The translations under genes were made by a program, and so were the position numbers. A stretch of 64,000 nt of DNA from Rhodopirellula baltica (lineage in GTDB: Bacteria; Planctomycetota; Planctomycetia; Pirellulales; Pirellulaceae), in NCBI GenBank assembly GCA_002901265.1, contig PPHI01000001.1, positions 620,001 to 684,000 of the forward strand. Direction: 5' to 3'. Below are positions 38,846-47,169 of this stretch, in pieces (the stretch's first letter is position 1; every line of letters starts with the position of its first letter). The notes beneath the pieces were generated by a model that saw only the letters and a list, made by a program, of their open reading frames with translations, did no database searches and was not told the DNA's origin.

Positions 38846-39796
38846 TCAGTCGTCGCCGCTAGCGGTGGGGGGCTTGAAGGAGATCTCCTGCCACTTGATG
38901 CCTTTGTCCATCGGTTCGATTTGCATCTTGAGGAAGCCATTTTGATACAGGCGAACGGTTCCTGTCGACTGGCTGACCACGATCGCGATGGCTTTTGTGC
39001 GGCGAGTGATCGCTGCTGCGGCCCAGTGCCGGGATCCCAGTCCCTTGGACATGTTCAAGTCTTCGTGCAGGACTTCCAGCATTTGACGGCTACGTTCGAT
39101 CGTTCCGTCGGCGGTAATCAGGAAGGCGCCGTCGAGTTGGGCGAGTTCTTTGGCGTCTTCTTGGGTTTTGGGGTCGAGCAGATTCCGGGCTTTTTTGTTG
39201 TAGCCTTTGAACGGGTCCACACCGCTTTCGTTGGCATGTTTGAGCACGTTGCGGGTGTCTCCGACAACAAAAAGTGCACCGCACGGTTTACCCTCGCGTC
39301 CTTCGACACCGATTTGAACGGCCAGGTCAACGACGGCCTTGAGGACTTTCAGTGGGACGCTGCTTTCGAGCGATTGCAGGTCTCGTGTGCTCAAACGCCG
39401 CATGCGTTCATCGAGCTTAAGATGGCTGATCGAATCGAGTCGTCCGGAGGTGAATCCGCCGTAGATCGCGACCAATTCGTCGTTGGGTTTGATGAATTCG
39501 TCGGCGGCAGCTTCGAGGATTGCGTGTTGGAGCCGTTCTAAGAGTGGTGCTTTCTCTTTGTTGAGCGCGATTGGCTTGAGGCCAGCTTCGGCGGCACCTT
39601 GCAGTTCTTCGACCGAGTCGACGGCAACGATCAGAGGCTTTTCACAGCCTTTTTTCCGGACCATTTCGGAGATCCGTTCCCAATCGCTGGCCCCTTCCAG
39701 CAGCAGCACCAGCGCGTCGGCGTTGATGTCGTTGACCAAAGTCATCGCAGATTCGAGCATCGCAATGTTGTGTTTGGTCAGCCGGAGGTTTGCCAT
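38846..39796 (-). CDS. Diadenylate cyclase with N-terminal pyruvate-kinase-C-like domain (DacZ-like)
   Basis: 316 aa. The C-terminal part is a DAC domain that makes c-di-AMP from two ATP: the D-G-A motif in LAQLDGAFLITADGTI and the R-H-R-type motif in KGLGSRHWAAAAITRRTKAIAIVVSQSTG (RHW here). The first 140 residues (LTKHNIAMLESAMTLV, DALVLLLEGASDW, PLIVAVDSVEEL, NDELVAIYGGFTSG) look like the pyruvate-kinase C-terminal fold. This is the architecture of archaeal CdaZ/DacZ rather than DisA or CdaA. There is no membrane segment, so it is cytosolic. The ATG at 39796 was preferred; a GTG at 39817 would add seven residues. Confidence 0.82.
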   Translation of the reverse strand: MANLRLTKHNIAMLESAMTLVNDINADALVLLLEGASDWERISEMVRKKGCEKPLIVAVDSVEELQGAAEAGLKPIALNKEKAPLLERLQHAILEAAADEFIKPNDELVAIYGGFTSGRLDSISHLKLDERMRRLSTRDLQSLESSVPLKVLKAVVDLAVQIGVEGREGKPCGALFVVGDTRNVLKHANESGVDPFKGYNKKARNLLDPKTQEDAKELAQLDGAFLITADGTIERSRQMLEVLHEDLNMSKGLGSRHWAAAAITRRTKAIAIVVSQSTGTVRLYQNGFLKMQIEPMDKGIKWQEISFKPPTASGDD

Positions 39797-39902
39797 GGCA
39801 GGTCGATCGAGAGTCACGATGGTCTGGGAACAGATTTCTCCTTAACTGTAGCTCACCCGTAAAGTTCCGCCCAGACACACGCCAAATTCTTTCCCTCCAA
39901 TT

Positions 39903-39946
39903 GGTGCCACCCACCTTTCCTCTCCCCAGATAGGTGCCTGACACCT
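39903..39946. repeat. Two REP-like palindromes, left edge of the RAYT/retron island
   Basis: Elements at 39903-39916 (ggtgccacccacct) and 39932-39946 (aggtgcctgacacct). Both have the form AGGTG-N5-CACCT with a 5-bp stem and 5-nt loop. They lie downstream of the RAYT gene in the gap 39797-40151, in which I see nothing else. Confidence 0.75.
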
Positions 39947-40151
39947 TTTGGCTTGCTTCTAGCCCACAAACGGGCTTGGCTAGTCGGTTTTTTGACGGAT
40001 CGAGGCCAGCATTGGCCGAGGAGACACTGTCAGGGAAGCCGTTTTCGGCATCGCGGCAGCAGTCGAACGATTGAGACGCGCATGGCAAACGACCTAAGCG
40101 TGTGGCAGGCCGGATTGCCACAGAGTCTCGTTTTGCCGTCCGATTGAGAAG

Positions 40152-41312
40152 CTAGGTGAAACAGCAGGCTGAGCTTGCTTGCCCGTGGTGATGGCGGCGG
40201 CCTGTTTGCCTGGCGTGCTCTTTGACTGCATCAGGGCGTCCGACGCAACTTGACTTCCCAAAAAATTTCGGCCAGTGCCAAACTAAATCACGCCACATGG
40301 TGACGTCGATTCCAAGCTTGCCGACGACGGTTACAAGTGATTTCGGGATCTCGGCTGACAGGCCATCGACGCTTTGCTTTGCGGTCCAGCAGAGTAACTC
40401 CCAGTACGCTTCCCAGTTGACGCTCAAAAAACCTCGATTGCTACTTCGAAGTCCGTCCGCATGGACTTCGGCATCGTTGGTTAGCTTTTCCGGTTTTAGT
40501 CGAATCGGACTCAGCCATCCGTCTCGCCGAACTCGACGTCCAGTTGGATTTTTCTTTTTCTGTTTCTTCTCGGCGCGTAACGTGTCGACCGTTGTTTCGC
40601 GAATCTTTCGACCCGCTTCATCGGTACGAATTGCTACGAGGTCGAAAGCAGCCGACGGAATCTCCGCGCCACGTCGAGATTTAATGCGATCAAACGCGCT
40701 TGTGTGTGGAAAGTCCTCGACGTTTTCGGCGATCGCGGCGCGTACTGGGTTCAGATCCACGTACATGCTGCAGGCGAGTAGTGCTGCTTCGTCGACAATG
40801 CGTTGTGCTTTAAACCGTCCTTCCCAGAAACTGCCCGTGCATTCGTCTTGCTTATTGGCCATCCGGGCAATCGGTTCGGAGAGGGCCCTCATGAACCATG
40901 AGAGATCGCAAAGCCGTTCACGGATTATGGCGATCAATTTCTTGTTTCTCGCAAGCGTTTTAACATCATTTTCGTTGGGCTCCGCAAGGTGCTCTTCAAG
41001 TCGCTTCCCTGGATAGACTCGAAGCCAGCGGATTGCGACCTCTTCGTCGGTCCATGTTGCACAGACGTCTGGGCGATTGCGCAGAATCTGATGCATGTGG
41101 TTGCTCATGATGGCATACGAAAGTACGTCGATCGCAAAGACAGACGCCAGAGCTTCCATCCGACGTCGGATCCATTCCTTGCGGAACGAATAATCGATTC
41201 CAGTGACCTGATCGAAGCCGGCAAGCCACGCGCGGCGAACGCAACGCTGAGTGATGTGTACTATACAAATGTCGCTTGTGGTGAATTGTTCACATCGCTT
41301 CGGCCGCGGCAT
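40152..41312 (-). CDS. REP-associated tyrosine transposase (RAYT / IS200-like Y1 family)
   Basis: 386 aa from the ATG at 41312, with GGAGAG just upstream; the frame extends to 41414, overlapping a REP element. The HUH nuclease motif is in SYAIMSNHMHQIL and the probable catalytic tyrosine in CSMYVDLNPVRA, with GSFWEGRFKAQRI between them. This is the pattern of RAYTs, single-copy nucleases that cut short palindromic REP DNA. The C-terminal half (about 200 residues, Lys/Arg rich with KKQKKKNP) is an extension common in planctomycete members. Matching AGGTG-N5-CACCT palindromes lie on both sides of the gene, which supports the assignment. No terminal inverted repeats of a mobile element were seen. 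Confidence 0.85.
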   Translation of the reverse strand: MPRPKRCEQFTTSDICIVHITQRCVRRAWLAGFDQVTGIDYSFRKEWIRRRMEALASVFAIDVLSYAIMSNHMHQILRNRPDVCATWTDEEVAIRWLRVYPGKRLEEHLAEPNENDVKTLARNKKLIAIIRERLCDLSWFMRALSEPIARMANKQDECTGSFWEGRFKAQRIVDEAALLACSMYVDLNPVRAAIAENVEDFPHTSAFDRIKSRRGAEIPSAAFDLVAIRTDEAGRKIRETTVDTLRAEKKQKKKNPTGRRVRRDGWLSPIRLKPEKLTNDAEVHADGLRSSNRGFLSVNWEAYWELLCWTAKQSVDGLSAEIPKSLVTVVGKLGIDVTMWRDLVWHWPKFFGKSSCVGRPDAVKEHARQTGRRHHHGQASSACCFT

Positions 41313-41374
41313 CACACTCTCCATGCAGGGGGGTGTCGCTATCGTAGGCGTAGGGTGTTCGATGTCAACTGAAC

Positions 41375-41416
41375 GGTGGGTGGCACCATTCTGGAGTTGA
41401 TAGGTGGGTGGCACCT
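41375..41416. repeat. Two REP-like palindromes upstream of the RAYT gene
   Basis: 41375-41387 (ggtgggtggcacc) and 41402-41416 (aggtgggtggcacct). The second is a perfect AGGTG-N5-CACCT hairpin. They sit in the gap between the RAYT gene and the reverse transcriptase gene, close to the 5' end of the RAYT gene. Confidence 0.78.
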
Positions 41417-41431
41417 AACGCAAGACGGGCG

Positions 41432-43338
41432 CTAGTCGCCGATTGTCTTTAATTTCGCTTTCAATTCGCTTGCTTTCTCCGGATGCGTCATGCCGATGTA
41501 AGCAATCATGCCTTCAAGTGAAGCCCGAAAGTTGGGATGGCTATTGCGGTTTTGAGCTTGGAGTCCCGTTTGTGATGCATTGTGCAAGATTGCCCGTAGC
41601 TGTCTCAGCTTCTTGCGGCCAACTCCCGGCTTTGAATTCACGACCAAACTCGTCACCTTTTGCGCTGTATTCTGACGCAGCACACGAGTCTTCGACGGCT
41701 TCACCCGGAAGCCTTCGTCCTCGCTGATATGACGAATCTTGCAATCGTGTAGCCAATTCGATTTGCCAAATCCTGCCCGCCGGAAAGTGTCAAGTCATCC
41801 GCGTAACGCGTGTACGTCGCCCCAATGCACTTTGCAAACCCAAGAATACGCCGGTCCAGTTTGCCTGCGACCAAGTTGGACAACGCGGGGCTCGTGCATG
41901 CTCCTTGCGGCAGCACCCGTTGCCCAGTGGCGACATAGTACGTCGCCCCTTGGAAACTCACTTTCCGTCGCGGCGCTTCGGTACAGATCAGTCCGAGTAC
42001 CGTTGAAACTGCCGGTGAGTATCCAAGCCGCTCAAAAGTATGTCGAATCCGTGCAAACCCAATCGACGGGAAGAAGTCTTCCAGGTCCATATTAAGGATG
42101 ACGTCCTGCCCAACATGTGGTGCCGCACCGGTCGCTGTACCACGTCCTGGCACAAAGCCATGAACGCAGTCGTCGACAGGCATCCCACGTAGAATCTGAG
42201 AGTAGATCCATCGTTGTGCTTCAGCGAGTCGCGGCAGCGGTGCAGACAGTCGCCGAACACCGCCGGCACGTTTGGGGATGTCAAATTCGACGTAGTGAGT
42301 CGATGATGCAACGTCATCATGAAAGGCTAGCCATCGCAGTTGGCTGAGCTGAATCCCCATCGCATCGGCAAGTTCAGTCGTCGTATGCAATATCGGTAGG
42401 CCGGCCGCATTCAAACGTTCTTCGTCGCTTTCGCACAGATGCAGTTTTGTCGAAACGCGGCGACCCAAAAAATCGATTCGTGTCGCGCGACGTATTTCGA
42501 TTTCTTCTCTTCGTCGCTGGCGCTTGGCTTCCGACTCAGCTTTCTTTGCAGCTTTTCGTTCTGCTTTCGCACGCCGGTCTTCTGCAACCGCATCCCGCCC
42601 TGCACGATTCGCTTGGTGCCGCATCAGCAACTCGTCAGGCCGGTAGCGATCCATCTGAGCACCGACCTCATGGATCCGGGCCAGTTCTTCTGGCGTTATC
42701 AACCCTGCAGTGATCATTGCCCGATCAATCAATAACGTGCGTGGATCATCGATCGGCGGAATCACATCACGCCGACCGAACCACGGGCTAGACCAAAGGT
42801 TGATTGACTTCGCGCCTGCGAGCAACTCTTTCCGGCTAATCGGAAGAAGCGATGGGGCATTCAAATTCAGCGTGACGTTTTTGCGCTGAGCCGCACGAGT
42901 CGCCTGAGTTGCTGGGGCCTGATTGGCTAAACTCCTGGCATCTTTCGAACTGTCGGATCGATCCGAATCGCCTCGTCCTAAAAGGAATTGCTTTAGCCTG
43001 GCAAGCAAGCCTGGCTTGGGTTGGCTAACTTGGTCGGGGTGATCGCTCGCCATGAGCGAGGATTGATTGGAGCGATAGTGATTCGCCGTGAAACCAACCG
43101 GATGATAGACAAAAGGTTTTGTTCCATCGGTGAGCTGGACCGAAGAACGCTGGTAGCTAGTTCCAAGAATACCGCGACGATGTAAGTCGTGCAGAATGTT
43201 GCGTGAGTCGCTGTAGTGAACCTGAATGCCCGCCGCGCGAGCTCCCAGAGTCACGTCAGCCGCCGTGAACGCTTCGTCGCAGTTGACCAATTCGATCACA
43301 AAGCGTTCGACAGCTTCGGTGGTTGCTTTATCAGCCAT
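41432..43338 (-). CDS. Retron-type reverse transcriptase, frameshifted near its C-terminus
   Basis: About 635 aa when joined across one missing base near 41736-41740. The ATG at 43338 is 6 nt after the SWIM gene stop; a GTG at 43344 is the alternative. The first 90 residues look like a winged helix, followed by a linker and a basic Lys/Arg/Glu helix. The RT domain (about 320 on) shows HYVEFDIPKRAGGVRRLSAP, LNMDLEDFFPSI, LPQGACTSPALSNL and TRYADDLTLSGG (catalytic YADD at 512-515). The second frame (SEDEGFRVKPSKTRVLR…AQKVTSLVVNSKPGVGRKKL) supplies the thumb and ncRNA-binding end. It aligns well with retron-Eco1 RT. The retron hallmarks are changed: NAxxH is GAAPH and VTG is VTS. As written, the 545-residue product lacks the whole thumb. 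Confidence 0.88.
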
Positions 43339-43344
43339 CGACAC

Positions 43345-45030
43345 CTAGCTCCAAAACCGTTGGTACCAACTTTCGACTGAATCGACCGCAGATTCGTTGA
43401 GCAACGAACCGCGAAGCGCTTGCAAGTGTCGACACGGGCCTTGCCGCAAAGCATTTTTAAAGTGGTGTGGGCACGTACAATTTCCGCGAGTTATCCGTCC
43501 GTCGCCATCGATGACTGCACCGACTTCCCTCCCTTCAATCGTTCCTTCCATGATCCGAAGTCCTGAATCCGTCGTTTGATCTCGCGAGATTTTAATGCGA
43601 TTCTGAGCCACTAGTCGTTTCGCCGCATCCGTCTCTGGATCGTCCCCGCCTAGCTGTTCGAACGTCAGTGGAGCCGGCATCACTTGTCGCCAGCGATAGG
43701 TCTTGGCAGGCAAGTCGTGGATCACTTGGCCGAGCAGCGCTAATCGATTCAACCCGGCAGCGATTTCGACTGGTCGCGTTGGAATCGTTTGACACAAGCG
43801 TTCAAAGGTTTGTGACGGAGAGTCTTTGAATGCCGCAGCGATATGAGTCAACATCGCATCGCTTAGATCCACTGGAGCGGCGAGTTGTGACAGTGCCGAC
43901 GACTTCGTCCAGTCGTTCGTCGTCCATCCGCTCAATGCCAATGTCAGTCGCATTGCGCCCATCCGGATCACCCAAAAACTAGGCAGTCCTGATCCGGACA
44001 CATAGAGTTCAGCGGAGTCGGTGATCGGCAACAATCGAGACAAAACGTGAAGGCGATCACGTCCCCATAACCGCACCGAAAGACTTTGTGTAAAGTTTTC
44101 TGATTGCGGGGGAAGCTGGATCGCTTTTTCCCAGGGCTCCAAGACTAGTCGAGCAACTTGTCCACGGTGACATTCGATTCGTATCGCCCGTGGGCTTCGT
44201 TTCGCACGATGTCGTCGAAGGTAGGCCAGCACGTTATAAAGTGCTTCACGACCGATTTCGACTCTTCGCATTGGTAGACTCATTGCTGACTGAAGTTGCA
44301 TGAAGCCGCGCAGCCATCCATCGGGTAGATCAATTTTTTCTTCGTAGTGACCACCAGCCGATTCGGTCGTAGCGGAAAAGCCCTGCGGGTCGATTACAAA
44401 ACTCGTTTGCCGATAACTACGCAGTGTTTGAAAATGTTCGTAGAGTTGCCACGAGTAGTCGACGTTGGTCGTGCCGATCGCTACATCTGATTCGGATTGG
44501 AATGCCTCGCGATCAACCGATAAGCAACCGTAACTCGATTCGTCAGCACTAAAACACTCGAACAGCAAAACGTCGGGCGCGACCGTGACGACAGGGTCAC
44601 ATGGCATCAAGTGCCGCCACATTTCCCGGTCGTGCAACAGCAAATGCGCGGAGTACTTCATCCGCGTTCGCCAGTACTTTTTACGCATCGATTGGAATTC
44701 GGTTTCCAGCCCATCCGGCATCGGTTCGATTTGATGGTCGCGCAGTTCGCCAAGTCGGCTTTGGTACGTCCGTCGGCGAAGTTGATTTTCGCGTTCCCGT
44801 TCGGCGACCTGATAGGCTTCGTACGCCGAGCGATCTCGTGGTTGGAAACGCAGGTCGCTGATCACGATATCGTGCAACGCGCCAATCGCTTCACGAAACG
44901 AAAGAGGATCGGTCAGTTGTCCCCGAAAGCTGACGCGATCACGGCGCAGATTCGGTGCCAACGCGATCGCGAGGCCTGAAGGTCCGCGGCTAATTTGGCT
45001 TCGCTGGCGATAGCGTACTGATAGATCCAT
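43345..45030 (-). CDS. Winged-helix / SWIM zinc-finger protein (WHSWIM, retron accessory)
   Basis: 561 aa from the ATG at 45030 (MDLSVRYRQRSQIS); the frame reaches 45087 inside the ncRNA region. The N-terminal 380 residues are beta-rich and unrecognised (SYGCLSVDREAFQ…, VRLWGRDRLHVLSRLL). A winged-helix-like stretch follows at about 390-470 (MLTHIAAAFKDSPSQTFERL, GLNRLALLGQVIHDLPAKTYRW). A SWIM zinc finger closes the protein: Cys518-x-Cys520…Cys533-x-His535 (CTCPHHFKNALRQGPCRH). It sits directly between the structured RNA and the RT gene, with 6 nt to the RT. In the published retron classes, RT with WHSWIM and ARM proteins defines one type (type XIII, from memory). It may bind DNA or msDNA. 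Confidence 0.82.
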   Translation of the reverse strand: MDLSVRYRQRSQISRGPSGLAIALAPNLRRDRVSFRGQLTDPLSFREAIGALHDIVISDLRFQPRDRSAYEAYQVAERERENQLRRRTYQSRLGELRDHQIEPMPDGLETEFQSMRKKYWRTRMKYSAHLLLHDREMWRHLMPCDPVVTVAPDVLLFECFSADESSYGCLSVDREAFQSESDVAIGTTNVDYSWQLYEHFQTLRSYRQTSFVIDPQGFSATTESAGGHYEEKIDLPDGWLRGFMQLQSAMSLPMRRVEIGREALYNVLAYLRRHRAKRSPRAIRIECHRGQVARLVLEPWEKAIQLPPQSENFTQSLSVRLWGRDRLHVLSRLLPITDSAELYVSGSGLPSFWVIRMGAMRLTLALSGWTTNDWTKSSALSQLAAPVDLSDAMLTHIAAAFKDSPSQTFERLCQTIPTRPVEIAAGLNRLALLGQVIHDLPAKTYRWRQVMPAPLTFEQLGGDDPETDAAKRLVAQNRIKISRDQTTDSGLRIMEGTIEGREVGAVIDGDGRITRGNCTCPHHFKNALRQGPCRHLQALRGSLLNESAVDSVESWYQRFWS

Positions 45031-45037
45031 CGTGATT

Positions 45038-45284
45038 AAAAAACACGGGAGGAGTGTTCGTGCGACCGACTTCAACGCGTTGACCAAGGTCGTTCACCCA
45101 AGCCAGAGACTACACCGTAGCGGCGTAAACCTCGTTGCTTCAGTTCGCCGCTACGGTGTAGTCTCTGGCGAACGAACAACGGCTTTGGGGAAGCATGGCG
45201 AAGCAATCTCAAACCATGGCGTAACACCACAGCAAATTAGTCTCGGTCGACGACGCACTCCTCCCGATGGTTCAGTGTTTTCTG
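45038..45284 (-). ncRNA. Candidate retron ncRNA (msr-msd)
   Basis: The spacer between the ARM and SWIM genes is almost fully structured. Its ends are complementary: cactcctcccg (45256-45266) pairs with cgggaggagtg (45046-45056), 11 bp. This is extended outwards by aaaacac/gtgtttt (with an 8-nt bulge) and inwards by tcggtcg (45243-45249) with cgaccga (45063-45069). These are the expected a1/a2 repeats. Between them lies a short msr-like part with a small hairpin (catgg 45194-45198 / ccatg 45214-45218), then the long msd-like hairpin at 45102-45169. The order a1-msr-msd-a2 fits the minus strand, the sense of all three protein genes. The exact branching G and msDNA ends cannot be set from sequence alone. 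Confidence 0.8.
45102..45169 (-). repeat. Perfect 24-bp hairpin (msd stem) inside the retron ncRNA
   Basis: Arms 45102-45125 and 45146-45169 are exact reverse complements over 24 bp, with a 20-nt loop (45126-45145). After a short bulge, cgttc (45091-45095) and gaacg (45170-45174) continue the stem. A 12-nt palindrome tcaacgcgttga (45072-45083) lies between this hairpin and the a2 end. Neither arm encodes protein. Confidence 0.92.
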
Positions 45285-45294
45285 TTATATCGTT

Positions 45295-47061
45295 TCATGG
45301 CGAAAACGTCAGCTCAACAAAAGCCGATTGGAAACGTTCTCGCAAATTCGGGTGGCGCTCGGCAAGTTGCGTCAGGCCTGCGATGGTTGCTTTCCACTCG
45401 GGGCGGCGAATCGACTTGAGGCCAACGGCGAGCAGTGGTTCCAAACGATCGGCTTGATCGGGTGACGCCATCAGGTGATTGATCACTTGAAGAATAACGC
45501 CGGGTTTTCGCCGACTTCCACGACGCGTATTGAGCAGGACTGCTGCCCAAAGTCGTTGTAGTTCGTGATCGTCGAGTGTCGATGCAATCAGCCCATTGCC
45601 GATGTCTCGTGACGAAAGCTTGCTTTCGAGCAACTGTTGCTCGAGCAATTCAGCGAGCGGCAGTTGAATGTTGTCATAGGGCGATTCGATCAGACGCTGC
45701 CAAAGAAGAGTTTCGTTGGTCAAGCGAGCGTCTGAGATCAACCATTGCCAACCTTGCTTTCGTACGTCGGAGTATCGGCTGTCGAGTGGCTCTAACGCGA
45801 GTTCGGGAGTAAACGCAGGCGAGGCCGCTACCATGCCTATTGCGGTCGCGACAAGCGTTTCGCGGGTGCTTTCTGAGCGGGCCTCGCAAACGTTGAATGC
45901 ATCCAGGCATTCCGAACGAGTCGACAGGGTACGTGTCTGGAGCCACTCGTTGGCTAAGCGGGCGACGAGTGCTGATGGCTGGACCGCTAGCGAAACGATT
46001 TGATCGAGGGTCAGTCGGTCTGGGGCAAGGTGTTCTCTTGCCAAGTTACAGAGGCTTGCGATTACCGCCGGGTTGTGGCTTGACAGCAGGGCTAGCCAGT
46101 GTTCGTCCTTGAATTTTGCAGCGGACGCGCCGACTTGCAGTGATTCGATCGCGAATTCAGCGAGTTCCGTTTGTTCACTCGCAAGCCAACTAATTAGGGT
46201 GCCAATGTCGATCAACTGAATTGCGTCGGCATGATCCGCTCGCAATAAAGCGATGCACCATTGGCGTACGGGACGGCATTGTGCGGTGGTTAATAATCTG
46301 AGCAGCGGTTGTGCGTTGGTCTTCCAAGCCGTTGGGAATGCTGGTGCGGCGGACAAATCGGCGAGCGAGGCGTCTTCGGCCAAGGTCCAACCTACTGGCG
46401 GCGATTGGAGTAGCTTGCTGTGATGAAACATTGCATGGATCATGCCCCAGTTGTCTAGCAACGCAACACCATCTCCGACGTCGTCGTCGCGATAGCGGTC
46501 AAGTGCGACTGAAATCGCTTTGATGTAGCGAACGGGATCCGTATTACCGAGGTTTCGGAAGTAACGCCAGCTCCGACGTCTGAGGTACCGACGTGTTTTC
46601 AAGCTGAAGAGTCGTCGTTCCTCAAGATTGCGCATCCATTTCAAGATGCGCGGGTCGCGAGGCAGTGCGGAATCTGGAGGCGCGACGAGTCTTTCTTCTT
46701 CCCAGCTTTCTCTGGATTGCCAGTCGTATTGGTGGGTTTTCCGAATCTGGCGACGAATGGAACGATCAAACGCGACCATCATCCACGCCATTACTTTGTC
46801 GTCCTCAGCTTTTTCGGCCAACTTAAATAGCCGTTTGACCAGAGCTTCGTGGCGGGCGTGATTGAGTGGCTGGTCGAGGTATCGACTGAGGAATTCACGC
46901 GATTCAGGGCGACGATCGCTCAGCCAGCGGCTTGCAAAGTTGCCGAGCTTCTCGGCGTCGTCGCAGCGACAGAGTTCATCAACGAAGGCGGGGGCACCGG
47001 TTTCGAAGTGTTCTTCGACAAGCAGCCAAGAGCTGCTGTTGGATTGCGAACGCCCTGCCAT
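45295..47061 (-). CDS. ARM/HEAT-like helical repeat protein (retron accessory)
   Basis: 588 aa, no signal peptide and no membrane segment. The N-terminal 200 residues are charged and conserved-looking (RWLSDRRPESREFLSRYLDQ, HEALVKRLFKLAEKAEDDKV, RRYLRRRSWRYFRNLG, DNWGMIHAMFHHSKLL). The rest consists of repeated alpha-helical pairs (LLSSHNPAVIASLCNLAREHL, LIESPYDNIQLPLAELLEQQ, LMASPDQADRLEPLLAVGLKSI), consistent with armadillo/HEAT repeats. No catalytic motif is seen. It is the first gene of the retron-like operon, and its stop lies 11 nt before the structured RNA. Its likely role is a protein-binding scaffold or effector partner (inference). Confidence 0.75.
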   Translation of the reverse strand: MAGRSQSNSSSWLLVEEHFETGAPAFVDELCRCDDAEKLGNFASRWLSDRRPESREFLSRYLDQPLNHARHEALVKRLFKLAEKAEDDKVMAWMMVAFDRSIRRQIRKTHQYDWQSRESWEEERLVAPPDSALPRDPRILKWMRNLEERRLFSLKTRRYLRRRSWRYFRNLGNTDPVRYIKAISVALDRYRDDDVGDGVALLDNWGMIHAMFHHSKLLQSPPVGWTLAEDASLADLSAAPAFPTAWKTNAQPLLRLLTTAQCRPVRQWCIALLRADHADAIQLIDIGTLISWLASEQTELAEFAIESLQVGASAAKFKDEHWLALLSSHNPAVIASLCNLAREHLAPDRLTLDQIVSLAVQPSALVARLANEWLQTRTLSTRSECLDAFNVCEARSESTRETLVATAIGMVAASPAFTPELALEPLDSRYSDVRKQGWQWLISDARLTNETLLWQRLIESPYDNIQLPLAELLEQQLLESKLSSRDIGNGLIASTLDDHELQRLWAAVLLNTRRGSRRKPGVILQVINHLMASPDQADRLEPLLAVGLKSIRRPEWKATIAGLTQLAERHPNLRERFQSAFVELTFSP

Positions 47062-47169
47062 GTCCGATGTGCTTCTTCCGGTGAGACCTAATCAATCGCG
47101 AAATGCACCGTCGATTATACGGACGTTCAAGCCACGATGTTGCAGCACTAGCAATTCCGACCAACCAAT

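Noticed and set aside
38711-39541. 276-codon plus-strand frame
   Set aside because: Antisense to the diadenylate cyclase gene; no domain and biased composition.
41432-43338. Group II intron maturase or diversity-generating retroelement
   Set aside because: No maturase or HNH domain and no intron RNA structure or variable repeat nearby; the C-terminal VTx-LVVN/GxGR segment is retron-like.
45102-45169. The 24-bp hairpin as a simple transcription terminator of the ARM gene
   Set aside because: There is no T run after it, it lies about 125 nt past the stop, and it is enclosed by long complementary ends, which fits an msd better; termination cannot be fully excluded.
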